From: Bacillota bacterium
GTDB taxonomy: Bacteria > Bacillota > Clostridia > Lachnospirales > Lachnospiraceae
Length of the DNA: 59,590 nt
NCBI GenBank assembly: GCA_023411215.1
Contig: JAEYOY010000031.1
Coordinates: forward strand, 1 to 59,590
Direction of reading: 5' to 3'
The position numbers were made by a program, and so were the translations under genes. The notes beneath the pieces were generated by a model. It made no database searches. It saw only the letters and a program-made list of their open reading frames with translations, and was not told the origin of the DNA. This document shows, piece after piece, positions 8,390 to 16,284 of this stretch (position 1 is its first letter; every line of letters starts with the position of its first letter).

Positions 8390-9255
8390 TTCATAAATTT
8401 TTGCATTGAATCAGAGAGGTAGGCATTTTTGGGATAAGAAAAGCCGACCTCTCTTTTGTTAACCGGAATTCGTAACGGGATCTGTACCAAGGTACCTTCT
8501 TCCAGATCCTTGCTTACAAATTCTTTGATAACACAGGCAACCCCAAGACTTGTTTTTGCGAATTCAATTAGGAGATCCATACTGCTGATCTCTAAGATAT
8601 TCTTTGGATTGATTGAATTAATCTTAAAATAATCATCAATGTATCTTCTTGAGACGTTTTCTTTATTCATCAGCATAATATTAGCACTGGAGAATATATC
8701 GCCGCTGTTCTCTCGAAGCATTAGATTATCCAGATAGGATTTCGTAGCTACAAAGATGTCTTCGATCGGTCCAAGAGAAAAGAAATAGAAATTGTCACCG
8801 TCCGGTTTGGCAATCAGACCGAGATCAAGTGCATTATTCTCCAGTAGCTTTATGGTATGGGAAGAGGATTGATTATCAATTGTAATCTTGATATGTGGAT
8901 TCTCCTTGACAAAGCCGTTCAGATAGGGCAGGAGAAGATATTTACATAAGGTCGTGCTGGCTCCAATCCGAAGATGACCGATTCCTAGGTCGTGTACGTG
9001 TCTCAGGTTATCTTCACCGCATCTTAATGTATCAAAGGCACTCTTGGTATAATCATAGAGAAGTCTACCTTCATCGGTCAGCTTAACACCACGAGAGCTG
9101 CGTATGAATAGGGTGATGCCAAGATTATCCTCCAGGCTCTGAATCGACTTACTAACTGCCGGTTGACTGATGTATAGCTGCTTTGCAGCCCGGGATATAT
9201 TACCAGCCTCTGAAACACAGTTAAAGATGTAGTATAAGGACAGATTTTGCTCCAT
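8338..9255 (-). CDS. LysR-family transcriptional regulator
   Basis: 305 residues from ATG 9255, chosen because AAAGGAG lies ~8 bases upstream; a GTG three codons further up is less likely. The N-terminal winged helix-turn-helix is typical (NISRAAKQLYISQPAVSKSI, LEDNLGITLFIRSSRGVKLT), followed by a periplasmic-binding-protein-like effector domain. It is divergent from leuB across a 315-base gap, so control of the leucine genes is a reasonable guess, in line with other divergently placed LysR genes. It overlaps the lipoprotein gene tail-to-tail. Confidence 0.9.
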   Translation of the reverse strand: MEQNLSLYYIFNCVSEAGNISRAAKQLYISQPAVSKSIQSLEDNLGITLFIRSSRGVKLTDEGRLLYDYTKSAFDTLRCGEDNLRHVHDLGIGHLRIGASTTLCKYLLLPYLNGFVKENPHIKITIDNQSSSHTIKLLENNALDLGLIAKPDGDNFYFFSLGPIEDIFVATKSYLDNLMLRENSGDIFSSANIMLMNKENVSRRYIDDYFKINSINPKNILEISSMDLLIEFAKTSLGVACVIKEFVSKDLEEGTLVQIPLRIPVNKREVGFSYPKNAYLSDSMQKFMNYISGGASSVSASGDVS

Positions 9256-9570
9256 TGCAAACACTCCTTTGTAATTGTATTGTTTTATAACATATTGTTA
9301 TAACAGATATTAATAATATGTATTTTAATTATACCAGACTCTATGATAAAATGGCAATAGAAATGTAAGAGAGGAATGTTTTTCGCCGTAGCATTCTAGG
9401 GATGGTTGCTGACGGTGTCAAAAGCACCGAAGGTGCTTTCCTGATATGAGAGGGTGATATGCAAGTATACTTGCAATATCACTCTATCATATCAGGAAAA
9501 AGCTTGCGTTTTTGACACTTCATAGCAATATTTATATATTTATTATTCAACAATACGGAGGTAACCCAGG
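9256..9570. other. Divergent LysR-leuB regulatory region
   Basis: 315 bases. AT-rich DNA next to LysR is the likely site for LysR binding and both promoters. The leuB-proximal half is taken up by the long inverted repeat at 9415-9518, listed separately. No T-box consensus (TGGNACC) was found, so leucine-tRNA attenuation is not supported. Confidence 0.5.
9415..9518. repeat. 104-base imperfect palindrome upstream of leuB
   Basis: Outer arms GTGTCAAAA / TTTTGACAC, then TTTCCTGATATGA / TCATATCAGGAAA, then GTGATAT / ATATCAC, with the palindromic core GCAAGTATACTTGC (9461-9474) at the tip. A small extra hairpin GCACCGAAGGTGC bulges from the left arm. It could be a MITE-like insertion or a leader RNA structure; there is no T-run to make it a terminator. 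Confidence 0.75.
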
Positions 9571-10659
9571 ATGAATTACAACATCGCAGTCATTCCCGGT
9601 GATGGGATTGGACCGGAGATTATTACGGAAGCAAAGAAGGTGCTTGATAAAGTCGGAACAAGCTTTGGGCATACCTTTCAATATACCGAGATATTAATGG
9701 GTGGTGTATCCATCGATGCAACCGGGGTGCCTCTGACGGAGGAAGCACTTGAGACAGCGAAGAACAGTGACAGTGTACTTCTTGGCGCCGTTGGTGGTAA
9801 TGTAGGTCAGTCTAACTGGTATAGCCTTCCTCCTCACCTAAGACCGGAGGCAGGACTTCTGGCCATCCGTAAGGGCTTGAAGCTATTCGCGAATATTCGA
9901 CCGGCAGTGCTCTATGACGAGCTGAAGGGTGCTTGCCCGCTAAAGGATGAAATTATCGGTGACGGTTTTGATTTTGTCGTAATGAGAGAGCTTACAGGCG
10001 GACTTTATTTCGGAGATCGCCACACAACAGAAGAGAATGGGGTAAGAAAAGCTACTGATACCTTGGTATATGATGAGAACGAGATCAAAAGAATTGCCAA
10101 GTGGGCCTTTGAGATAGCCATGAAACGGAATAAGAGGGTATGCAGTGTGGATAAGGCCAATGTTCTTGATTCCTCCAGACTTTGGCGACAGGTAACCAAG
10201 GAGGTAGCAAAGGATTATCCTGAGGTTGAGCTAACTGACATGCTGGTAGATAATTGTGCGATGCAGCTGGTGAAGAATCCAAGACAGTTTGATGTGATTT
10301 TAACGGAGAATATGTTTGGAGATATTCTGTCGGATGAAGCGAGTATGATCACCGGTTCCATCGGGATGCTTGCATCCGCAAGCCTTGGTGACACGAAGCT
10401 GGGACTATATGAGCCAAGTCATGGTTCTGCCCCGGATATTGCCGGACAGAATAAAGCAAATCCCATAGCAACCATTCTCTCTGCTGCGATGATGCTTCGT
10501 TATTCTTTTGATTTAACGAAGGAAGCAGACAGCATTGAGTCCGCTGTGAAGGCAGTGCTGAAGAAAGGATATCGAACCGTTGATATTATGTCAGAGGGCA
10601 TGACCTTGGTGGGAACTGGCGAAATGGGAGACCTGATTATTGCTGAGATCAATCAATAA
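9571..10659 (+). CDS. leuB: 3-isopropylmalate dehydrogenase LeuB
   Basis: 362 residues, the usual length. It oxidises and decarboxylates 3-isopropylmalate to 2-oxoisocaproate in leucine synthesis. Seen are the N-terminal IPGDGIGPEI, the substrate loop with RELTGGLYFGDR, the metal/NAD region NMFGDILSDEAS and the GSAPDIAGQ signature near the C-terminus. ACGGAGG precedes the ATG. It heads a unit with a GNAT gene, leuC and leuD; leuA is not in the window. Confidence 0.97.
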   Translation: MNYNIAVIPGDGIGPEIITEAKKVLDKVGTSFGHTFQYTEILMGGVSIDATGVPLTEEALETAKNSDSVLLGAVGGNVGQSNWYSLPPHLRPEAGLLAIRKGLKLFANIRPAVLYDELKGACPLKDEIIGDGFDFVVMRELTGGLYFGDRHTTEENGVRKATDTLVYDENEIKRIAKWAFEIAMKRNKRVCSVDKANVLDSSRLWRQVTKEVAKDYPEVELTDMLVDNCAMQLVKNPRQFDVILTENMFGDILSDEASMITGSIGMLASASLGDTKLGLYEPSHGSAPDIAGQNKANPIATILSAAMMLRYSFDLTKEADSIESAVKAVLKKGYRTVDIMSEGMTLVGTGEMGDLIIAEINQ

Positions 10660-10679
10660 ATGTATAATGGGGAGAATCA

Positions 10680-11114
10680 ATGATACGATTAAAGCCGGTA
10701 GATGAGAATAATTTTGAAGAAGTAATTAAGCTTAAGGTGTCAGAGGAGCAGCAATCCTTTGTAGCTACAAATGTATTTTCGATTGCAGAATCGAAGGTGC
10801 TTCCGGAATGTATCCCTCTCGCTATCTGTGATGAGGAGGAGCTGGTGGGCTTTGCAATGTATGCAATGGACCGGGATGATAAAGAATATTGGATCTACCG
10901 ACTAATGATTGATGAGAAATATCAATCCAAGGGTTACGGCAGAAAGGCAATGGAAGAACTGATTAAGCGTATTAGTACAGACAAGGAGCATAACATAATA
11001 TACATAAGCTTTGAACCGGAGAATAAGCGTGCTAAAGCATTATATGAGAATCTGGGCTTTGTGCCGGATGGCCGTATGATAGAGGATGAAATCATTTATA
11101 TGCTGAATTATTAA
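10680..11114 (+). CDS. GNAT N-acetyltransferase (spermidine/diamine acetyltransferase-like)
   Basis: 144 residues of GNAT fold. The acetyl-CoA loop is YQSKGYGRKAM, preceded by the RLMID strand and followed by NKRAKALYENLGF. The overall pattern resembles BltD/SpeG-type polyamine acetyltransferases, so a small amine substrate is plausible but not proven. It sits 20 bases after leuB and 13 bases before leuC, so it is cotranscribed with leucine genes, an unusual place for such an enzyme. Confidence 0.8.
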   Translation: MIRLKPVDENNFEEVIKLKVSEEQQSFVATNVFSIAESKVLPECIPLAICDEEELVGFAMYAMDRDDKEYWIYRLMIDEKYQSKGYGRKAMEELIKRISTDKEHNIIYISFEPENKRAKALYENLGFVPDGRMIEDEIIYMLNY

Positions 11115-11127
11115 GGAGGATATGACG

Positions 11128-12393
11128 ATGGGTATGACAATTACGCAGAAGATATTGGCAGCTCATGCCGGACTTGCAGAGGTGTCGGCAGGCCAATTGA
11201 TAGAAGCGGATCTGGATTTGGTACTGGGTAACGATGTCACAGCTCCCGTAGCTATTCATGAGATGGAGAAGATGACGATAAAGAAGGTATTTGATAAGGA
11301 TAAGATAGCATTGGTTCCAGATCATTTTACCCCGAATAAGGATATCAAATCAGCAGAGCATTGTAAGTGTATGCGTGATTTTGCAATGGATCAGGAGATA
11401 ACGAATTATTTTGAGATCGGAGAGATGGGTATTGAGCATGCATTGCTTCCGGAAAAGGGTCTTGTCGTTGCAGGGGATGCTGTGATCGGTGCCGATTCAC
11501 ATACCTGTACCTATGGCGCTCTCGGGGCTTTTTCCACCGGTGTGGGAAGTACGGATATGGCAGCAGGAATGGCTACCGGTAAGGCCTGGTTTAAGGTACC
11601 CTCTGCGATTAAGTTCGTATTAACCGGAAAGCCTGCAAGATGGGTCAGTGGAAAGGATGTTATTCTACATATCATTGGTATGATTGGAGTAGATGGAGCC
11701 CTTTACCGGTCCATGGAATTTGTAGGTGACGGAATTAAAAATCTTACGATGGATGATCGATTTACGATGGCTAACATGGCTATCGAGGCAGGAGCAAAGA
11801 ACGGTATATTTCCAGTGGATGAGCTTGCGATTCAGTATATGAAGGAGCATTCAGTAAGAGAATATAAGATTTATGAAGCGGATGTGGACGCAGAATATGA
11901 TGAGGTATATGAGATTGATTTATCCGGTCTTAAGCCTACGGTAGCATTTCCTCATCTCCCGGAGAATACCCGTACCATCGATGAGGTGGGTGAGATTAAG
12001 ATTGATCAAGTGGTTATTGGATCTTGTACCAATGGAAGAATTGATGATTTGAGAATCGCTGCTAAGATATTGGAGGGAAGAAAGGTTGCTAAGGGTATGC
12101 GTGTGATCGTATTCCCTGCCACTCAGGCGATCTACCTTCAGGCGATGGAGGAGGGCTTACTGGCTACCTTCATTAAAGCCGGAGCCGTAGTCAGCACACC
12201 GACCTGTGGCCCTTGCCTTGGCGGACATATGGGGATCTTGGCGGCAGGAGAACGGGCAGTAGCAACAACTAACCGTAATTTCGTGGGTCGTATGGGCCAT
12301 GTGAAGTCTGAGGTGTATTTGGCCAGCCCTGCAGTGGCTGCGTCAAGTGCTGTAACCGGCAAGATATCAGGTCCTGGCGAGCTTGGATTATAA
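11128..12393 (+). CDS. leuC: 3-isopropylmalate dehydratase large subunit LeuC
   Basis: About 421 residues of the shorter (archaeal/HACN-type) large subunit. With LeuD it isomerises 2- to 3-isopropylmalate. Cluster ligands are visible as SCTNGRIDDL and TCGPCLGGH, and GADSHTCTYGALGAF matches the family. Start chosen at 11128 because AGGAGG at 11114-11119 lies 8 bases upstream; the ATG at 11122 is too close. Confidence 0.96.
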   Translation: MGMTITQKILAAHAGLAEVSAGQLIEADLDLVLGNDVTAPVAIHEMEKMTIKKVFDKDKIALVPDHFTPNKDIKSAEHCKCMRDFAMDQEITNYFEIGEMGIEHALLPEKGLVVAGDAVIGADSHTCTYGALGAFSTGVGSTDMAAGMATGKAWFKVPSAIKFVLTGKPARWVSGKDVILHIIGMIGVDGALYRSMEFVGDGIKNLTMDDRFTMANMAIEAGAKNGIFPVDELAIQYMKEHSVREYKIYEADVDAEYDEVYEIDLSGLKPTVAFPHLPENTRTIDEVGEIKIDQVVIGSCTNGRIDDLRIAAKILEGRKVAKGMRVIVFPATQAIYLQAMEEGLLATFIKAGAVVSTPTCGPCLGGHMGILAAGERAVATTNRNFVGRMGHVKSEVYLASPAVAASSAVTGKISGPGELGL

Positions 12394-12435
12394 TAATGAT
12401 TGTGCCTGTGATGGGGCAGATGGAGGTAAATATCT

Positions 12436-12930
12436 ATGAAGGCTTTTGGAACCGTTCACAAATATGGCGATAATGTCGATACCGACGTAATCATCCCTGC
12501 TCGTTATCTCAATTCCTCCGATCCGAAGGAGCTTGCTGCAAAATGTATGATAGATATCGATCAGGAATTTGTTACCCGAGTAAAACAGGGTGATATTATG
12601 GTGGGAAATAAAAACTTTGGCTGTGGCTCCTCCAGAGAGCATGCGCCGATTGCAATAAAGGCTGCGGGGATTAGCTGCGTTATCGCTGAGACCTTTGCTC
12701 GAATTTTCTACCGCAATGCAATCAATATCGGTCTCCCAATCATCGAGTGTCCGCAAGCTGCGAAGGAAATAGAAGCCGGTGATCAGGTTGAAATTGATTT
12801 TGATAACGGTATTATCTATGACAGAACGAAGGGAACCCAGTATCAGGGGCAGGCATTTCCGGAATTCATGCAGAAGATCATAAAAGCGGAGGGCTTGATC
12901 AACTATATAAATGAAAATCGTAAAGCATGA
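12436..12930 (+). CDS. leuD: 3-isopropylmalate dehydratase small subunit LeuD
   Basis: 164 residues, matching the short LeuD partner of this LeuC type. The swivel-domain signature NFGCGSSREHAP is present, as is the N-terminal GDNVDTDVIIPARYL. GGAGG lies upstream. It ends the leucine unit and is followed within ~85 bases by a very strong hairpin. Confidence 0.96.
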   Translation: MKAFGTVHKYGDNVDTDVIIPARYLNSSDPKELAAKCMIDIDQEFVTRVKQGDIMVGNKNFGCGSSREHAPIAIKAAGISCVIAETFARIFYRNAINIGLPIIECPQAAKEIEAGDQVEIDFDNGIIYDRTKGTQYQGQAFPEFMQKIIKAEGLINYINENRKA

Positions 12931-13013
12931 TTTTCATTTATAATGTATTAACGAAAATTATATAAAATCTTGTTTATCCCATGTTTTAGATAGAATAATA
13001 ACACTACAAAAGG

Positions 13014-13075
13014 AAGAGAACCTATCGGTACGGAAGTATACTTGAATGCTCCGTATCCGATAGGTTCTCTTTCGA
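13014..13075 (+). terminator. Strong hairpin after leuD, probable terminator
   Basis: AAGAGAACCTATCGG plus TACGGA pairs with TCCGTA plus CCGATAGGTTCTCTT (21 bp, one bulged T). The loop contains GAAGTATACTTG, similar to the palindromic tip of the element at 9415. The tail is only TTTCGATTT, so it may be a repeat element acting as terminator. Confidence 0.75.
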
Positions 13076-13079
13076 TTTA

Positions 13080-13232
13080 ACGCCAATCCTTCTCGGTATG
13101 CCGGATGCTGATATTTACTCCTTTGATGATGGTGAGATTCACAAGGTAGAGTATGAGGAGACGGAAAGTTATCAGGTGACCAGAGTGTTCTTAGAGGATC
13201 GGAAATCCATGCTTCGAAGATTGTTACAATAG
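13080..13232 (+). pseudogene. C-terminal remnant of an AAA-family (SMC/ABC-like) ATPase
   Basis: A frame without a start reads TPILLGMPDADIYSFDDGEI then EETESYQVTRVFLEDRK and ends in TAG. This is the conserved tail of small predicted AAA ATPases (Ser/Thr-P-I-L-L, then Y-x-VTR-x-FL), as I know the family. The upstream ~200 codons with Walker motifs are absent; the frame begins abruptly at the edge of the hairpin at 13014-13075. It is thus a decayed gene, perhaps cut by insertion of the hairpin element or by deletion. Confidence 0.65.
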
Positions 13233-13301
13233 AATATGGAACATTGAACAAGCAGCCATCATAATTTGAACTAGAACTTCTTATAGGTGATGGTATTTTC
13301 T

Positions 13302-14084
13302 ATGAATGGTACAATACAATATACAATAAGGCCCTATGATACCATATGGATGCTTGCTCAAGTATTTAATACAACTGTGGATTCCATAATGGATTTGAAT
13401 CCGGGAATAGAGCCTCGTAATCTAATGGTTGGGCAGGTAATTGCCTTAAGGCCTGGCTATCAAAGCTACCCTTCTTATCCAAACGTATCGGGAGATCCGG
13501 ATTTTATGGATCTTGATGATATGGATGATATGGATGATATGGATGAGGATATCAATGGAAGTATGATGGACCTTATGAATTATTTTCGCATGCTATGGGA
13601 GCAGCACATAGTGTGGACGAGAATGGCGGTAATGGGAATAGTACATCAACTTCCGGAAGCAGAACTGATATTACGGAGGCTACTTCGTAACGCGACTGAT
13701 TTTTCGAATGCTTTAGCAACTTTTTATGGAGAAGAAGCGGCCAGAGAATTCGCAAGATTATTTTCTGAGCATATTACAATCGCTGCCGAATTAGTACGAG
13801 CAATTATGGCAGGGGATAATAATGCGGTAACAGAGGCAGATCGCAGATGGCGTGAAAATGCAGATCAGATTGCAGCTTTTCTTGCAGGCATCAATCCTTA
13901 TTGGCGTGATGATGATTGGAGTGCAATGCTTTATGAGCATCTTGATTTATTAAGTGCTAATATAGAGAACTTGATAGCTCAAAATTACGAAGAAAGCATT
14001 AACGGCTTTGACGAGATAGAGATGCAAGCGCTTGAGATGGCTGATATGATGGCAGAAGGCTTGGCAAGGCAATTTCCAGGTTGA
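13302..14084 (+). CDS. LysM-domain protein with unknown helical C-terminal domain
   Basis: 260 residues from ATG 13302 (AGGTGAT ~10 bases upstream; a GTG at 13287 is possible). The first ~50 residues are one LysM module (YTIRPYDTIWMLAQVFNTT, NLMVGQVIALRPG), which binds glycan or spore peptidoglycan. There is no signal peptide, as in spore-coat LysM proteins. A Tyr/Ser/Pro stretch and an Asp/Met repeat follow, then a ~160-residue helical domain (WEQHIVWTRMAVMGI, NPYWRDDDW). I know similar C-terminal domains in clostridial LysM proteins but no function. A spore or mother-cell role is inference. Confidence 0.75.
   Translation: MNGTIQYTIRPYDTIWMLAQVFNTTVDSIMDLNPGIEPRNLMVGQVIALRPGYQSYPSYPNVSGDPDFMDLDDMDDMDDMDEDINGSMMDLMNYFRMLWEQHIVWTRMAVMGIVHQLPEAELILRRLLRNATDFSNALATFYGEEAAREFARLFSEHITIAAELVRAIMAGDNNAVTEADRRWRENADQIAAFLAGINPYWRDDDWSAMLYEHLDLLSANIENLIAQNYEESINGFDEIEMQALEMADMMAEGLARQFPG
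13515..13550 (+). repeat. 9-base tandem repeat encoding Asp-Asp-Met
   Basis: Three exact copies of GATGATATG (13515-13541) and a partial fourth inside the LysM gene, coding for (DDM)n. The unit is a multiple of three, so copy-number change would not shift frame. Confidence 0.85.
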
Positions 14085-14245
14085 TATACAGCCGGTTAAA
14101 GGTAATCTAAAGTTCGATATCGTTTGTATTTTATTCAATAAAAAACCAATTTATTTGTAAGTATTAAAGTGCATGAATCATATTACCTTTGCAAACAATA
14201 ATAGCGTAATCATCACTACGAATTAGAATGTTTGGAGGAATAGCT

Positions 14246-14425
14246 ATGTCAATTAGAAAAATGGATAAACCGAATGAAGGCATTAAATGTGTTGTTAATA
14301 CTTGCGAGTACTATATGAATGGAGATCACTGCTCTGCAGAGCAGATTCATGTTGAGCCCAGAAATGCAAAGGGATCCGATGAGACAGATTGTGCTACCTT
14401 TCAAAAGAAGGATAAGACATTTTAG
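14246..14425 (+). CDS. DUF1540 small cysteine protein
   Basis: 59 residues from ATG 14246, preferred because TTTGGAGGA is 5-7 bases upstream; an ATG six codons earlier overlaps that site. The pattern IKCVVNTCEYYMNGDHCSAE followed by ETDCATF matches DUF1540, a small four-cysteine domain common in spore formers and probably metal binding. Its role is not known. A terminator follows directly, so it is monocistronic. Confidence 0.85.
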   Translation: MSIRKMDKPNEGIKCVVNTCEYYMNGDHCSAEQIHVEPRNAKGSDETDCATFQKKDKTF

Positions 14426-14446
14426 AATTAACTGGTCAATAAAAAG

Positions 14447-14476
14447 AAGCGGTCGCATTATTTGTGACCGCTTTGT
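14447..14476 (+). terminator. Terminator after the DUF1540 gene
   Basis: AAGCGGTC pairs with GACCGCTT across an ~10-base loop, followed by TTGTT. Confidence 0.7.
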
Positions 14477-14493
14477 TAATGTATGAATTTATG

Positions 14494-14534
14494 ACAATAG
14501 AAAGTTTGCGATGCATGCTTTCTATTGTTTTTTA
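14494..14534 (+). terminator. Terminator overlapping the 3' end of the permease gene
   Basis: ACAATAGAAAG pairs with CTTTCTATTGT (11 bp) and TTTTTT follows on the plus strand. The right arm covers the stop codon of the convergent minus-strand gene, so it may also stop transcription from that side. Confidence 0.75.
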
Positions 14535-15589
14535 AATAGCCGGATCGTACCGTCATCGTTCAGCTTTACAATAATGGTTGCAATGATAGGAAGTATGAGC
14601 AGTCCCAAGACACCCATTAATTGTGCACCAACATACATCAGGATTAAAGTTAATATCGGGTGTAAACCAATCTGTTGTCCGACAATTCTAGGCTCTATGG
14701 TCTGGCGAACTGCTGTTATGATGATATATAATAACAGCATTCCGATACCAATCTTTGTATTTCCAATTACAAGTGAGATAATCGCCCAAGGTAATAATAC
14801 AGCACCGGTACCAAGTATAGGCATTACATCAATTATTGCAATTAATAACCCGAAGAGGAAAGGATTTGGAATACCCAGGATCCAGAAGCCTATGGATAAT
14901 TCTAAAAAGGTGATGGATATAATAGTGGAATAGGCACGGATAAACTTTCCTAACGTTCCGATGCCGTTATCCCTTAGCTTTTTAAGCATTTCTCTGCGTT
15001 CACCCTTGAACTGTATGCCGACGAAACGGGTGATACGGTAATAATCAATGGTAAAGAAGAAAGAGGAAACAATCGTAAATATAAAATTGATCAGTAGGGT
15101 GGGCAGTGAAGTGGCAAACCGTGCGATCGTACCAACAACGGTAGAGGAAGCATCTTTCAGGAAATTAAAGATAGAATCGTTTATGTTATCAAGAAATCCC
15201 TGTAAATATTCTTCCAGGCCGGGAAAATGGATCAATACATTATCAATCGACTGTTCAATTGCGGGAAGTACAGTGTTTTCATACAAATTAGGCAAGCTAT
15301 AAAACAAATCACTTAAGAAGTTGAATGCCTTAAAACCAATCATACTGGCTAGAAATCCTAATGCACCATAAAAAAACAGGAGTAGAAGGATGGAGATAAG
15401 CACCCGATTCATTCTTGTCTTCTTCTGTATGAAATCGATCGGCTTACGAAAGACAACCGCAATTATCATACCAATGACAAAGGGCATCAATAATGGTAAT
15501 AGATACTTAATACCTACATATACTAATCCCAAGAGAAAGATAATGTAGATAACGTGTATAATAAATGCCTTTTGTTTTTCTAAATTCAT
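14522..15589 (-). CDS. AI-2E/YtvI-family membrane protein (sporulation-type permease)
   Basis: 355 residues with about eight membrane segments and the large amphipathic central region of the PerM/AI-2E transporter family. C-terminal motifs such as FGLLIAIIDVMPILGTGAVL and VEPRIVG-like TIEPRIVGQQIGLHP are characteristic. The clostridial branch includes the sporulation integral membrane protein YtvI, which is the likeliest identity. It is the last gene of a minus-strand group with pit and its DUF47 partner (50-base gap), though a functional link to phosphate is not obvious. Confidence 0.8.
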   Translation of the reverse strand: MNLEKQKAFIIHVIYIIFLLGLVYVGIKYLLPLLMPFVIGMIIAVVFRKPIDFIQKKTRMNRVLISILLLLFFYGALGFLASMIGFKAFNFLSDLFYSLPNLYENTVLPAIEQSIDNVLIHFPGLEEYLQGFLDNINDSIFNFLKDASSTVVGTIARFATSLPTLLINFIFTIVSSFFFTIDYYRITRFVGIQFKGERREMLKKLRDNGIGTLGKFIRAYSTIISITFLELSIGFWILGIPNPFLFGLLIAIIDVMPILGTGAVLLPWAIISLVIGNTKIGIGMLLLYIIITAVRQTIEPRIVGQQIGLHPILTLILMYVGAQLMGVLGLLILPIIATIIVKLNDDGTIRLFKKQ

Positions 15590-15638
15590 ACTGGTTATAC
15601 CCTTCCCGATTTAGATTATATCCTTGGTTTGTCCATTG

Positions 15639-16262
15639 TTAGGAGTTCTTCATTACTATGCTTTCTAAGATATCAGCAACATCTTCGCAGTTGTCACAGC
15701 ACTTTTCAAGACGGTGTAACACTTCTGTCCAGCACATTAATTCAATCGGATCTTTAGAGGTGTGGTATAGATTTCGCATGGAATCTACATATAAAGCGTC
15801 GCCATCTTCCTCTAAACGATTAATCTCAATGATTTTATCGCGAAGCTTCTTGGAGGATTTGAAATTCTTGAATTCCTCTAGAGCTTCATCCATTGCTTTA
15901 CAGCATTGAACAATTAACCCAGTGAACTTTAAGATCTCCGGACGGATTGACTGGATGTTAAACATATCGATGTAAATAAGTACATCCTCTACGGAGTCAG
16001 TTACATCATCGATTTCCTGCGTAAGTGAAGTGATATCCTCACGCTCGATTGGAGGAAGGAATTCCTTCACCAATCGGTTCATAATATCATGCTTGGCAAT
16101 ATCTGCATTATGCTCAATAGAATGAGCTTCCGTAACTTTTCTTGTTATAGATTTAGGATCAAAATTCTTCAAAGTCTCATTCAGGTTAATAGCTAAGTCG
16201 TAAGAGAACTTAGAAAGATTTGCAAATGCGTCAAAATAATTGTAATCATTTTTTCTAGCCAT
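15639..16262 (-). CDS. DUF47-family PhoU-like protein, Pit accessory protein
   Basis: 207 residues, mostly helical and charged, with the PhoU-like pattern VTEAHSIEHNADIAKHDIMN and two Asp/Glu-rich metal-binding helices (LTQEIDDVTDSVEDVL). DUF47 proteins form dimers and are encoded next to Pit transporters; they modulate phosphate uptake. Here it begins 22 bases after the pit stop codon, on the same strand, which fits that role. Confidence 0.9.
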   Translation of the reverse strand: MARKNDYNYFDAFANLSKFSYDLAINLNETLKNFDPKSITRKVTEAHSIEHNADIAKHDIMNRLVKEFLPPIEREDITSLTQEIDDVTDSVEDVLIYIDMFNIQSIRPEILKFTGLIVQCCKAMDEALEEFKNFKSSKKLRDKIIEINRLEEDGDALYVDSMRNLYHTSKDPIELMCWTEVLHRLEKCCDNCEDVADILESIVMKNS

Positions 16263-16284
16263 TTCAATATACTTCCTTTCTTAT

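Noticed and set aside
9256..9570. T-box leucine riboswitch upstream of leuB
   Set aside because: No TGGNACC-type box or specifier hairpin; the structure present is a long palindrome.
12958..13251. 97-codon minus-strand ORF after leuD
   Set aside because: It is antisense to the hairpin and to the ATPase remnant, which has clear family-like sequence on the plus strand.
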